Below, one piece after another: positions 32,356-44,327 of a DNA stretch of 64,000 nucleotides. The stretch is from Choristoneura fumiferana. Lineage: Eukaryota > Arthropoda > Insecta > Lepidoptera > Tortricidae. The DNA lies in the NCBI RefSeq assembly GCF_025370935.1, contig NC_133485.1, positions 18,838,421 through 18,902,420 on the forward strand. Reading direction: 5' to 3'. The notes under the pieces are model-generated. The model saw nothing but the letters and a program-made list of their open reading frames with translations. It was not told where the DNA came from and made no database searches. The translations under genes were made by a program, and so were the position numbers. How positions within the stretch are numbered: the first letter of the stretch is position 1; each line of letters starts with the position of its first letter.

Positions 32356-32788
32356 ATTGATTTCAAAGAAAAAAATCGATTTCAATAAACATCTAAACAA
32401 GTTTAAATCAACTCGATTATTGGAAGCGGTAGACATACCACGTTCAAGATTTGACTTAAATCAACATACCTACAAAAAATATAATTGTAAGTTTAAAAGC
32501 ATGTGGAAATAAATGTGAAACAAGAAACATAAAAGCATCGTTATAAATTAAACTGCCGATTAAAAACTAGAAACGTTATCAAAATGCAATAAAGAAGCTA
32601 AGTAACGCAACGCTTTGCTGAAAATACTTAATATTTACCTAGAAGAGTACGGTTGATATTAAAAAAATGGTCAAGCGTGTGCCGTATAATTAGGTTTCGT
32701 TAGGTGATTTGATTATGCGGGAAATATAAGGTTTCATTAGCGGGAAATATTAGGCGGGTATGCGGGAAATATTGATCCTACTATACTA

Positions 32789-33056
32789 GACGACCTGATG
32801 GCCTAGTGGTTAGAGAACCTGACTACGAAACTTGAGGTCCCGGGTTCGATTCCCGTGTCGGGGCAGATATTTGTATGAAAAATACGAATGTTTGTTCTCG
32901 GGTCTTGGGTGTTTACTATGTATTTAAGTATGTATCTATCTATATAATTAAATTTATCCGTTGCTTAGTACCCATAACACAAGCTTTGCTAAGCTTACTT
33001 TGGGACTAGGTCAATTGGTGTGAATTGTCCCGTGATATTTATTTATTTATTTATTT
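32789..33056 (+). mobile_element. SINE-2, full length, tRNA-headed
   Basis: The head GACGACCTGATGGCCTAGTG contains an A-box-like TGGCCTAGTGG; GGTTCGATTCCC is a good B box for RNA polymerase III. The body contains GTTTGTTCTCGGGTCTTGGG and CATAACACAAGCTTTGC and ends in (ATTT)n. TACTATA at 32779-32785 and 33056-33062 may be the target duplication. The intact boxes make this the best SINE promoter in the window. Confidence 0.8.
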
Positions 33057-33062
33057 ACTATA

Positions 33063-33372
33063 ATAATTATAAATGCGAAAGTTTGTAAGTCTGTTTGTTT
33101 GTTTGTTTGTTACTCCATCACGTCTAAACCACCGAACCGATTTTGATGAAATTTGTTATACAGATAGCTTGCGTGTTGCGTCCCGGGAAAGGAGCATAGG
33201 ATAGTTATTTTGTTTTGTTTTTATTTGGACATGTATTCTAACTTCAAACAAAATTTATATTGTTATTTGAATTAGATTAAATTGAATTGAATTATCCCGG
33301 AAAACAGCTTAGTTTCCGCGGGACAGTGAAAACCGATTTCTACGCGCCGGAGTCGCGGGTTACTGCTAGTAT
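33063..33372 (+). mobile_element. Helitron-like repeat
   Basis: TATAAATGCGAAAGTTTGTA, ACCGAACCGATTTTGATG, TGCGTCCCGGGAAAGGAGC and GAGTCGCGGGTTACTGCTAG. It starts where the SINE-2 tail stops. Confidence 0.65.
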
Positions 33373-33454
33373 GTTATATTTCCACTTTACGTGTAGGACA
33401 GATATCCAAAAAAGATTTCTTTAAAAAAAATGTTTTACTATTTTGTCCCTGCAA

Positions 33455-34190
33455 TTCATGATCATCATCATCAGCCGGAAGACGTCCACTGCCACAATGA
33501 ACGACAACTCGCCACTTGCATCCACCGGTTACCCGCAATTCTCACGATGTCGTCAGTCCACCTAGTGGGAGGCCTGCCAACGCTTCGTCTTCCGGTTCGC
33601 GGTTGCCACTCGAGAACTCAATCTCCACATTTAATATCCTTATAATATCAGATATTATTACCAGGATAGCCATGGCGAAAAAGGTATTTAACACTAAAAG
33701 AAGCCTACTTGCAGCTAAAATATCAAGCACGGTCATGAAGACACTGGTGAAAGTCTACATCTGGAGTACAGCTCTCTACGGCTGCGTAACGTGGTCCATG
33801 ACCCAAAGAGACAGAGAGAGATTGGAAGCGTTCGAAATGTGGTGTTGGAGGAGGATAGAAAAGATCAGCTGGACAGAAAAGAAAGTGATGAGGAAGTTTT
33901 AAATATGGTTAACGAAAAAAGATCTTTGTTGAAAATAATTTAGAACAGGAGAGGAAGATGTTAGGCTATCTTTTACGGCACGATAATTACATTAAGACTA
34001 TAATAGAAGGAAAGATAAAAGGTAAAAGGAAAAGGGGAAGACCAAGAAGGACATTGTATGGAGCAAATAAAAGAAAAAAAAATTGTTTCATTATATAAAG
34101 AAGTGAAGGAAAGAGCGAGATGAAGAATAAGCTGGAAATTACTCCACCGACATGAGCCTAGCTCTTAAATATATGATGATAATAATGTAT
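33455..34190 (+). pseudogene. LINE reverse transcriptase C-terminal fragment
   Basis: After a CATCATCATCAGCCGGAAGA repeat segment (33455-33625), 33640-33902 encodes AAKISSTVMKTLVKVYIWST, ALYGCVTWSM and RLEAFEMWCWRRIEKISW, a C-terminal pattern of insect LINE endonuclease-reverse transcriptases. A shifted frame then gives MLGYLLRHDNYIK and KGKRKRGRPRR. No catalytic region. Confidence 0.75.
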
Positions 34191-34262
34191 ATAGGTATAT
34201 TTTAACACTGACTGTCATAGCTACAGACACACACTTGTGGACAAATAAATGAATAGACATGG

Positions 34263-35413
34263 CGAAACGGGTTCTTTGTAGGAATACGCAACCCTAAAAA
34301 GCGGTTTTAATCGATTGTGTCAAATAAACTAACAATTTTACTATCATTTTAATCTTTTACACGAAGTCTAAGCTAAACGCCGTGTGGGTAACTATTAACC
34401 TTCTCTCTTTTGCCGCAGGGTGTGTTTTTGATTATACGGCATGAATGTATGTATGGTAATTTGTATGGAGTTAATAGAAGCTCACTAGCATGCAAATGGG
34501 TTGCACTGCGGCGCTTCAAATTGCATCGTGTAGTGCAAGATTGATTAAAAAAGGATTAAAACAATAAATAAGAAGCTAGACTGCGCCGTGCATAGAAATA
34601 ATAAGTTAAACGTCTGAGTGCTCGCTTCTTCTTCTTCTTCTCTTTTAAGATATGGTTTTCTGTCCTAATTAATAGGGCAATTTCGCCCGTGTCAAGGTAA
34701 ACTCTCTTTGAGAGGCATGTTGTACGGTGTTTGTAGTTTTTGCAACTTGATATAAAATTCCAGAAACACGTGGAGACAACTTGCGCATTAAAAAATGCCA
34801 GACACGAGAGCAATATAGAATTTTGTGATCACTGTTTCACTGTTAAGGTAATCGCCGTATAAAACACTATCAAAATTATACTTCAACTAGCCAAAGGAAC
34901 AGAAATAGCAAAATTAGATATTGTCTACATCCGACATGTTCGAATGCTACAAATCGAATCGTCCTTGCTGTCATCTCTATTGCTAAATGACATAAGATCA
35001 AATATGCCTACCATTGGGACAGTGACGACCACTCGTACGTTTACTTACAAAGTGGTTAATCTTTAAGGTTGTTTTTCAATTAAATTTTGTCGCGTTTTTG
35101 AGAATGGTCTTGACAGACTGAGAGACTGACACCAGCGTGATTTTGTGGATTTTGCATGTCTCTGACCATGAGGCTTTAAGTTCAAGGTTCGATTCTACTA
35201 AGACACTTTTTAGAACATTTACAAAAACTTAAATTTAGTTCATTTATTGATCCTTAAACTAAGATTGTTAAATCAGTGTATCGGACATGGCGCTGTTATC
35301 GCTGTCTGTTGGCACGAGGGCCTTGAAATAACTTTCATGACATTTATTTGACATCTTTAAGATAATTATCATTGTGCCGTCAATTTAGTATTGTATCGCA
35401 TGAACATTGAAAA
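34263..35413. other. No gene; tRNA-like remnant at 35148-35215
   Basis: (CTT)n near 34626-34641 is copy-specific. 35148-35215 (TCTCTGACCATGAGGCTTTA then AAGGTTCGATTC) matches the SINE remnant at 5818. The 85-codon minus-strand frame at 34556-34813 shows no domain. Confidence 0.45.
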
Positions 35414-35415
35414 TA

Positions 35416-35747
35416 CGGTATTTGACAACTCCTGATTTTGCCATATCTTAATATTATTATGAAAATATAGACATACAGATAGAGAAATTAAAATCGGTTG
35501 AAAATTGGATTTATAGTGATTTTAGAAAAAATCTCTCTGTCTCTTTCTCAAACGTTTTCTGTGCAGCAAGTATGGCGGTACTGGCGTGTGACGTCACATG
35601 CCAGTATGTCTTTGTCTGTCTAATCTTGAATTTCAAACCTTTATAACTTTGTTTTTTGTAAAGGTAAGCTTAAAAATGTTATTCTATTCGATAACAGGCA
35701 TTGTGTAGTTTTAATTTATAAAACATGTACAAAATAGTCAAATACCG
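35416..35747. mobile_element. TA-flanked MITE with CGGTATTTGAC ends
   Basis: CGGTATTTGAC and GTCAAATACCG are inverted ends flanked by TA, as in mariner-type elements. The interior holds the 28-bp palindrome at 35579-35606. The allele is at 42313-42664. Confidence 0.75.
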
Positions 35748-35783
35748 TATTACATTTCACTTGTATAAAAAAAATTAAATTAA

Positions 35784-36591
35784 CCCTTTAGTGGGTAACG
35801 GCAAGATATTTGCCGTCATACGACTCAGATATTTTATTTTTTTCTCAATGAACGTGTTGTTAGTTAATATAACTTTTGGTTCGCATAAGAGAACATACTC
35901 GTACCAATTTACGAAAAAAAGAATAGCAGATAAACGTTATTCCAACCCATGTTAAATGATGATTCTTAGGCCTGAACTTAGATTTTTAACTATTCCTTAC
36001 AATTGAACAAAAATGTTTGTAAATAAAATTTTGTTTGCTGGATTTATCCGATAGTCACAATTCTCTACTTTCAGAGACAAGATTGGCGATATAAAGTTTA
36101 AAGAAAAAAAATCTGTTATTTGATAATTTTAAAAAATGAAGACGGCAATATATTTGCCACTATCCGTTAAGTGTCTGGTGTTTATTACAGGAAAGGGTGG
36201 ATAGGCTACAATTGTTATTGATTTATATATGGAGCAATAGCTTAATTCAATACTTCAAATAGCCTGATATGCTCTTGCCCGGTTATTTATTTGAAAGAAT
36301 TCAGTTTTAAGTTAAATAAAGGTTTTAATTATTTCTTATCATCTATTGGTTTTTAATTTATTTATTTTAGATACGTCGTGCCACCCGTAGTTCCCCCGGC
36401 AAACTGACATGACGGTCTTGTCACTTAATGCCCTTGGCTGATAGCGGCAAACATATTGCCGTCTCATAATTCGGAAACCCTGCAATAATATATACATTTC
36501 TCTTTCTCAAAAATCATAAAAAAAATCATTCATGCTGTGCGTATCGTTAAAGTTCTCGATTCATTGCTTTAAAAAAATAATGGTCAAAGGG
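35784..36591. mobile_element. Non-autonomous piggyBac-type element, 808 bp
   Basis: TTAA at 35780-35783 and 36592-36595 flank an element beginning CCCTTTAGTGGG and ending TGGTCAAAGGG; the outer CCCTTT/AAAGGG are inverted. The other copy of the locus has one TTAA (42694-42697) and no element, exactly the piggyBac integration footprint. Inside are palindrome-like GGCAA..ATTTGCC units at about 35800, 36133 and 36446. No transposase frame, so mobilised in trans. Confidence 0.88.
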
Positions 36592-36712
36592 TTAACAGTG
36601 GTCATATTTTTAAAAACAAGCACAAAAAAATTAGCTCATTTTTATAGATACGACTTTATATAAGTTTGTTAAGAATATATATAAAGCGGAAAGTTGACTT
36701 TGAGCTACAGTT

Positions 36713-36850
36713 TTAACGCATTCACTGCCACCTGACTTCCACAGGTGCCACCGACGCACATGTGCGTTCAAGATGTATGAATAATTATGACAGCGGCACT
36801 GGGCGAAGTTCCGAAACGCATATATGCGTCGGTGGCAGTGAATGCGTTAA
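36713..36850. mobile_element. TTAA-flanked MITE, 138 bp
   Basis: TTAACGCATTCACTGCCACC begins it and its inverse GGTGGCAGTGAATGCGTTAA ends it. The subterminal GACGCACATGTGCG and CGCATATATGCGTC are palindromes. TTAA target and size suggest a piggyBac-derived MITE. Present in both locus copies. Confidence 0.8.
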
Positions 36851-37117
36851 GGAGACAAAATATGTTACTCGGAAAATGTTGCTATACAATATAACATATT
36901 CGTAAGAAAATAATGAATTTTGTAAAAGTTGCTAGCGGCAAAATGCCCTGGCAATGAGATAGCTACTTTCTCTTAGTTTCTATTGCGGTTTCCACGGAAA
37001 ACGATGATTGCATCGTAAACATTAATAGTTGTAATTATAAGTAAATTATACCCTTTAAATAAATATAAACCTGTTATGTGAGAGTTTTACTTTATTGTAC
37101 ATGGCACACATAAAGCT

Positions 37118-37306
37118 CATCATCATCATCATCCCAGCCTATATACGTCCCACTGCAGGGCACAGGCCTCCCCTCAGAATGAGAGGGCTTGGGCAGTAGT
37201 TCCCACGCGGGCCCAGTGCGGATTGGGAACTTCACACACACCATTGAATTGCTTCGCAGGTTTGTGCAGGTTTCCTCAAGATGTTTTCCTTCACCGTAAA
37301 GCTCGT
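37118..37306 (-). mobile_element. SINE-1 insertion, copy A only
   Basis: Truncated SINE-1 flanked by the 12-bp duplication ACACATAAAGCT (37106-37117 and 37307-37318). The other allele has one copy at 43208-43219 and no SINE. Confidence 0.9.
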
Positions 37307-37318
37307 ACACATAAAGCT

Positions 37319-38334
37319 AACAGTTTAAATTAAGAAACTGATCTACAAAGGCGTGCTTACCTCATAAATGGATCTCTTCAAGTTAACCTTAATAATTGAC
37401 AGAGAGAAACCTAAAATTCATCTAAAGCTAAATAAATATAGCATTAAAATACACATATAGATATTAAATTGGTATACACTAATACACACAATAGATACAA
37501 TAAAATAATACATACCTATAAAGATAAAATGCACACAAACATACGAGAGAGAGAACACACAACAATTTTGCTCTCATCAAGAGCAATCATCCAACCAGTA
37601 CATTCATAACTATACATTATATTGAATAAATAATCATTTCTAATGATTTAATTATTTATAACCTTTATAGGGTTCCGTAGTGAAAACGATAGAAACGGAA
37701 CCCTTATAGTTTAGTCCTGTTCATCTCTCCACCCGCATGTTACAGGCATTTTCAAAACTAACAGGCGTAGGTATGTTGACGATTTTATCATCTTTATTAA
37801 CACGCGCTAAGTTGGTTTGTACAAAACTAAATTAAGTTTGTCTGTAAATTTAATTTAATGGAGACTTCTTACAAAGCCGAAGTAAAATAAAAGAAAATCG
37901 TAATCTGTACACTGATCTGGGCCTCATTAAGGGTTCTTGCTAATCCATTATCAACTTTATGCCTTCACAAATAAGGGTGTGTTTAATACTGATTGCATCA
38001 GGACATGGTGATGATGACATTCTGTATCCGAAATTTTGCAATGCGATGGTTTTAACTTATGTGAAGTTACTAGTAATTTCAAATCGGACCTTATGGTTTG
38101 ATGATAAAGTTAAATGTTCATTGATAATGTAGTTGGAGAATGGTTGTTTTTGATGTTTTCGAATGACTCATGCACGCAGTTTTGTTTTTGGTTGCATTCA
38201 ATAATGATGTGCATGTGTGGAAATTTTCGTTATTATTATATCCTTAAAAGGATATATACGACATTTGTACCTTTATTGCGATTTGGCAATATGTGTGGCA
38301 CCAACATGGAAAACCAGAATTGCTGAGATTTTAT
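37319..38334. other. No gene; small AGGGTTCCG palindrome at 37667-37712
   Basis: ATAGGGTTCCGTAGTG and GGAACCCTTATAG form a short inverted pair belonging to the repeat at 62836. Otherwise featureless and shared with copy B. Confidence 0.5.
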
Positions 38335-38374
38335 CCTACTAATATTATAAATGCTAAAATTTGTATGTGCGTGT

Positions 38375-38463
<89 letters not shown>

Positions 38464-38600
38464 TTGGATAAAATTTGGTATGTGGGTAGCTGGAGATCTG
38501 GAATTACACAAAGGCTACTTTTCTACTAAATCTAACTATCTGGATACTAAACGCCATTCCAATCCGTCCAACTGTTTTATGGTGTGAGACGCACATACAC
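38335..38600 (+). mobile_element. Helitron-like repeat with expanded (TG)n
   Basis: ACTAATATTATAAATGCTAA at the start, a (TG)n run at about 38380-38456, then AAATTTGGTATGTGGGTAGC. The run is longer than in copy B (44272-44322). Confidence 0.6.
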
Positions 38601-39329
38601 ACACCCTCACACATACTAACAATCGGGCACGATGGAAAAAGTTGTCTTGTTATTCCAATAAAGGACCAAAGTACTATTAAAAGCACGTCTCAGAGGCCAT
38701 TAAAATACTTACTATCAAACTAATGGGTATTTCCAAAAGTTCCCCCAAATTTAACCCCCCGTTCTAATGGAGGGAAGCAATAATTGTGATAGCCTAAGGC
38801 GTATGCTGTGTTACAGCTTAGTTAAGCAGATAGTCTACTTTCTGAAGGATAGTGCTTTTTACCAAACTGTTTAATTATTTTCACACCTCTCCTTCAGAAA
38901 AGTAACTTTTCCTCCCTGACGAGAGGGAGCAAAGTGCAACTTTTCTGTTCAAAGCTTTTCTAAGTGATTTATTGCAAATGTCAATTTTTGAAATTGATTA
39001 TTGTAAAGCCACGCTATTTTCTATGCTGGTTGTTCTTTAATGATATTAAGATATATATTTTTTCAAGTTTCTTAATGATCGGTGTGAAAAGTTGTATGAG
39101 CCACTCGGGAGCAAAATTATTTTCATCTTGGGCGTTAACACTTGAATCCCTCATTACGCTCAGGATTCTATCTATTGTAGGATCCTTCGCTACATTCTGG
39201 ATTCCATGTACGCCCTCGCCGTAAATACACCATTTTGCTCCCTTGTGACACAAATAACTATTTTTGTGGTATAAGAAATGACTCAAACTGTACCTATTAT
39301 TTGTTACTTTGTTTTGATGGTGTTTGTGA
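38601..39329. other. No gene; partly copy-specific
   Basis: Matches copy B up to about 38871; 38872-39313 is specific to this copy. Confidence 0.5.
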
Positions 39330-39602
39330 TGGAGTGAAGACCTGGAGTGTAGAACTGGGCAGAGAAAATACAGGAGATCGCTGGCCTGACGACCTGGTCA
39401 AAGTGGCGGGAAGGTGCTGGATGAGGAGAGTACTGAACCGAGATGGGTGGCGAGCAATGCATATAAATAGGTAGGTACTACCAACGTTTTCAGAAAGACC
39501 ATCATTGCCAAGAACAAACAAAACAACGCTATTTCAGAAAAACAGCTTTAGTCCATAACAAAACAAACTATTACGCGACACCATTTTTCAAAATAGGGAA
39601 AC
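39330..39602 (+). mobile_element. LINE C-terminal fragment and second LINE tail
   Basis: 39330-39470 reads RWPDDLVKVAGRCWMRRVL then DGWRAM, the C-terminal pattern of insect LINE polymerases. 39475-39520 (CCAACGTTTTCAGAAAGACC) starts another LINE 3' end, reversed. Copy B equivalents lie at 44985-45360. Confidence 0.6.
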
Positions 39603-39702
39603 NNNNNNNNNNNNNNNNNNNNNNNNNNNNNNNNNNNNNNNNNNNNNNNNNNNNNNNNNNNNNNNNNNNNNNNNNNNNNNNNNNNNNNNNNNNNNNNNNN
39701 NN
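39603..39702. other. Assembly gap, 100 N
   Basis: Exactly 100 N; the sequence after it restarts at the sequence of 31032. Confidence 0.98.
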
Positions 39703-39794
39703 GTGATTACACGTAGAAAATCAGAACGCCGTTAGACGTATTACCATATTAACATTAGTAATGGAATTCGCTCGCGTCGTCTGTATTCCAGTTA

Positions 39795-39935
39795 GATACA
39801 ACCTAGGGCCTCTCAAGGTCTAGAGTAAATAGGCTGTTACTAAACCAGTCAGATACACCTTTGGGCTTATCAGCACTTTTCATCTGGTGAGATAAAGGTC
39901 AATCACACGGGTTAGTTTTATGTAAAGCAGCATGT
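39795..39935 (+). mobile_element. LINE C-terminal coding fragment, allele B
   Basis: Same fragment as 31124-31262. Confidence 0.6.
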
Positions 39936-39963
39936 TTCGGTGTCACGGCAGACAGAATATTTG

Positions 39964-40275
39964 TCCATCCATCCATCCATCCCAGCCTATATAACTCCCA
40001 CTACTGGGCACAGGCCTCCTCTCAGAACAAGAAAGCTTGGGCCATAGTTCCCACGCGGGCGCAGTGCGGATTGGGAACTTCACACGCACCATTGAATTGC
40101 TTCGCAGGTTTGTGCAGGTTTCCTCACGATGTTTTCCTTCACCGCAAAGCTCGTGGTAAATATCAAATGTAATTCCGCACATGAATCTCGAAAAACTCAG
40201 AGGTGCGAGCCGGGGTTTGAACCCACGACCCTCTGCTTGAGAGGCGATAGGTCAAACCACTAGGTCACCACGGCC
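39964..40275 (-). mobile_element. SINE-1, full length, allele B
   Basis: Carries the complete head with reversed B box GGGTTTGAACCC that copy A has lost. Confidence 0.85.
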
Positions 40276-40864
40276 TCAGAATTTTTGTATTTGTATTTAT
40301 TTTTTATGTGATAGAGCCTTACTGTAACCACTTGCTGGCTGCAGTACGAAGGGGCCGCTCGGCCGGGTTAGTACCACACTCCCACAGACTACCGGCGTGA
40401 AATAGTAGTTTTGCTACTGTGTTTCGTACGGTGAGTGGGAGATCCGGAGGCCCAGCTTATTGTTCTATGACCAAAAGTATACTTAACGGCATAAAATTTG
40501 GCCCACTCTCCATACAAAATTACCTATTATTGCATAGATTTGAGGGCCAGATTTTTTCCCGCTCAGTATAGTTTAATGAAAATAAATTGGGTTCCAATCT
40601 ACTGGTGCTGAGTAGATCAAACCATGATGACTCCATCAGGTTGTACCTTTATTTATTTTGCTTTATTAGCCCAATAAACCAGGTCATTATGCCCATTCTT
40701 TATATTGGACTTGCTTGTAAGCTAAATCAAAAGACAATTCGATGGACATGTTAGGCGATTTTATTATCAAGATCTACCTACGTCAACTTTTAACATTAGT
40801 GTATAGCTTTTTTCCGTGACTTTTCCCGCAGAAAAACATATAGAACCCCCTTTCGAAAATGATT

Positions 40865-41060
40865 TATCAACTTGCTTTTGCCCGCGGCTTCGTCCGCGTG
40901 GTATTCGGTTATCGCGCGCTGTTCCCTCGGGAGCTGTGCGTTTTTCCGGGATAAAAAGTAGCCTATGTCACTCTCTGACCCATAAACTATCTCTATGCTA
41001 AAAATCAAGTCAACCCGTCGCTCCGTTTCGACGTGAAAGACTGAAAAACATACAAACATT
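40865..41060 (-). mobile_element. Helitron-like repeat, allele B
   Basis: TTTTGCCCGCGGCTTCGTCC and GGGATAAAAAGTAGCC. Counterpart of 32150-32355. Confidence 0.65.
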
Positions 41061-41156
41061 TCATCCATTATTGATTTCAATGAAAAAAATCGATTTCAAT
41101 AAACATCTAAACAAGTTTAAATCAACTCGACTATTGGAAGCGGTAGACATACCACG

Positions 41157-42312
41157 CGAAACGGGTTCTTTGTAGGAATACGCAACCCTAAAAAGCGGGT
41201 TTTAATCGATTGTGTCAAATAAACTAACAATTTTACTATCATTTTAATCTTTTACACGAAGTCTAAGCTAAACGCCGTGTGGGTAACTATTAACCTTCTC
41301 TCTTTTGCCGCAGGGTGTGTTTTTGATTATACGGCATGAATGTATGTATGGTAATTTGTATGGAGTTAATAGAAGCTCACTAGCATGCAAATGGGTTGCA
41401 CTGCGGCGCTTCAAATTGCATCGTGTAGTGCAAGATTGATTAAAAAAGGATTAAAACAATAAATAAGAAGCTAGACTGCGCCGTGCATAGAAATAATAAG
41501 TTAAACGTCCGAGTGCTTTTAAGATATGGCTTTTCTGTCCTAATTAATAGGGCAATTTCGCCAGTGTCAAGGTAAACTCTCTTTGAGAGGCATGTTGTAC
41601 GGTGTTTGTAGTTTTTGCAACTTGATAGTAAAATTCCTGAAACCACGTGGAGACAACTTGCGCATTAAAAAATGCCAGACACGAGAGAAATATAGAATTT
41701 TGTGATCACTGTTCACTGTTAATGTTAATCGCCGCATAAAACACTATCAAAATTATACTTCAACTAGCCAAAGGAACAGAAATAGCAAAATTAGATATTG
41801 TCTACATCCGACATGTTCGAATGCTACAAATCGAATCGTCCGGATGCTAGACACGTTAATGCCTGCTGTCATCTCTATTGCTAAATGACATACGATCAAA
41901 GATGCCTACCATTGGGACAGTGACGACCACTCGTACGTTTACTAACAAGTGGTTAATCTTTAAGGTTGTTTTTCAATTTAATTTTTTGTCGCGTTTTTGA
42001 GAATGGTCTTGACAGACTGAGAGACTGACACCAGCGTGATTTTGTGGATTTTGGATGTCTCTGACTATGAGGCTTTAAGTTCAAGGTTCGATTCTACTAA
42101 GACACTTTTTAGAACATTTACAAAAACTTAAATTTAGTTCATTTATTGATCCTTAAACTAAGATTGTTAAATCAGTGTATCGGACATGGCGCTGTTATCG
42201 CTGTCTGTTGGCACGGGGGCCTTGAAATAACTTTGTAATTTTTTTGACATCTTTAAGATAATTTATCATTGTGCCGTCAATTTAGTATTGTATCGCATGA
42301 ACATTGAAAATA
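41157..42312. other. No gene; counterpart of 34263-35413
   Basis: Same sequence as copy A, with a 21-bp extra segment near 41840 and without the (CTT)n run. Confidence 0.55.
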
Positions 42313-42664
42313 CGGTATTTTACAACTCCTGATTTTGCCATATCTTAATATTATTATGAAAATATAGACATACAGATAGTGTTTAGCGAAGAGAAAATTA
42401 AAATCGGTTGAAAATTGGATTTATAGTGATTTTTAGAAAAATCTATATACCTGTCTCTTTCTCAAACGCTTTTCTCTGTGCAGCAAGTATGGCGGTACTG
42501 GCGTGTGACGTCACATGCCAGTATGTCTTTCTCTGTCTAATCTTGAATTTCAAACCTTTATAACTTTGTTTTTTGTAAAGGTAAGCTTAAAAATGTTATT
42601 CTATTCGATAACAGGCATTGTGTAGTTTTAATTTATAAAACATGTACAAAATAGTCAAATACCG
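42313..42664. mobile_element. TA-flanked MITE, allele B
   Basis: Counterpart of 35416-35747, with the palindrome at 42496-42523. Confidence 0.75.
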
Positions 42665-42693
42665 TATTACATTTCACTTGTATAAAAAAAAAA

Positions 42694-42697
42694 TTAA
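42694..42697. other. Empty TTAA target site
   Basis: The single TTAA corresponding to the two that flank the 808-bp element at 35784. Confidence 0.88.
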
Positions 42698-42814
42698 CAG
42701 TGGTCATATTTTTAAAAACAAGCACAAAAAAATTAGCTCATTTTTATAGATACGACTTTATATAAGTTTGTTAAGAATATATATAAAGCGGAAAGTTGAC
42801 TTTGAGCTACAGTT

Positions 42815-42952
42815 TTAACGCATTCACTGCCACCTGACTTCCACAGGTGCCACCGACGCACATGTGCGTTCAAGATGTATGAATAATTATGACAGCGGCA
42901 CTGGGCGAAGTTCCGAAACGCATATATGCGTCGGTGGCAGTGAATGCGTTAA
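42815..42952. mobile_element. TTAA-flanked MITE, allele B
   Basis: Identical in layout to 36713-36850. Confidence 0.8.
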
Positions 42953-44234
42953 GGAGACAAAATATGTTACTCGGAAAATGTTGCTATACAATATAACATA
43001 TTCGTAAGAAAATAATGAATTTTGTAAAAGTTGCTAGCGGCAAAATGCCCTGGCAATGAGATAGCTACTTTCTCTTAGTTCTATTGCGGTTTCCACGGAA
43101 AACGATGATTGCATCGTAAACATTAATAGTTGTAATTATAAGTAAATTATACCCTTTCAATAAATAATAAACTGGTTATGTGAGAATTTTACTTTATTGT
43201 ACATGGCACACATAAAGCTAACAGTTTACATTAAGAAACTGATCTACAAAGGCGTGCTTACCTCATAAATGGATCTCTTCAAGTTAACCTTAATAATTGA
43301 CAGAGAGAAACCTAAAATTCATCTAAAGCTAAATAAATATAGCATTAAAATACACATATAGATATTAAATTGGTATACACTAATACACACAATAGATACA
43401 ATAAAATAATACATACCTATAAAGATAAAATACACACAAACATACGAGAGAGACAACACACAACAATTTTGCTCTCATCAAGAGCAATCGTCCAACCAGT
43501 ACATTCATAACTATACATTATATTGAATAAATAAACATTTCTAATGATTTAATTATTTATTACCTTTATAGGGTGCCGTAGTGAAAACGACAGAAACGGA
43601 ACCCTTATAGTTTAGTCCTGTTCATCTCTCCACCCGCATGTTACAGGCATTTTCAAAACTAACATGGCGTAGGTATGTTGACGATTTTATCATCTTTATT
43701 AACACGTACTAAGTTGGTTTGTACAAAACTAAATTAAGTTTGTCTGTAAATTTAATTTAATGGAGACTTCTTACAAAGCCGAAGTAAAATAAAAGAAAAT
43801 CGTAATCTGTACACTGATCTGGGCCTCATTAAGGGTTCTTGCGAATCCATTATCAACTTTATGCCTTCACAAATAAGGGTGTGTTTAATACTGATTGCAT
43901 CAGGACATGGTGATGATGACATTTTGTATACGAAATTTTGCAATGCGATGGTTTTAACTTATGTGAAGTTACTAGTAATTTCAAATCGGACCTTATGGTT
44001 TGATGATAAAGTTAAATGTTCAGTGATAATGTTGTTGGAGAATGGTTGTTTTTGATGTTTTCGAATGACTCATGCACGCAGTTTTGTTTTTGGTTGCATT
44101 CAATAATGATGTGCATGTGTGGAAATTTTCGTTATTATTATAGCCTTAAAAGGATATATACGACAACTGTACCTTTATTGCGATACGGCAATATGTGTGG
44201 CACCAACATGGAAAACCAGAATTGCTGAGAATTT
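42953..44234. other. No gene; counterpart of 36851-38334
   Basis: Nothing coding recognised. The empty SINE site is at 43208-43219. Confidence 0.55.
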
Positions 44235-44272
44235 ATCCTACTAATATTATAAATGCTAAAATTTGTATGTGC

Positions 44273-44327
<55 letters not shown>

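Larger units (their letters stand above)
32443..34262. other. 1.8-kb segment absent from the other copy
   Basis: The other copy joins CCACG directly to CGAAACGGG at 41156/41157. The segment holds a SINE-2, a Helitron-like repeat and a LINE fragment. Confidence 0.85.
31032..39602. other. First copy of a duplicated locus (probable haplotype A)
   Basis: Matches 39703-45442 in order and orientation, interrupted by copy-specific insertions at 32443-34262, 35784-36591 and 37118-37306. It ends at an N run. Confidence 0.88.

Noticed and set aside
32789..32870. Genuine tRNA gene
   Set aside because: A and B boxes are present but the sequence continues into a repeated body with an (ATTT)n tail and has relatives at 12714 and 55037; it is a SINE head.
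38380..38456. Cysteine-valine repeat protein across the TG run
   Set aside because: The long open frames on both strands are only the translation of a (TG)n microsatellite.
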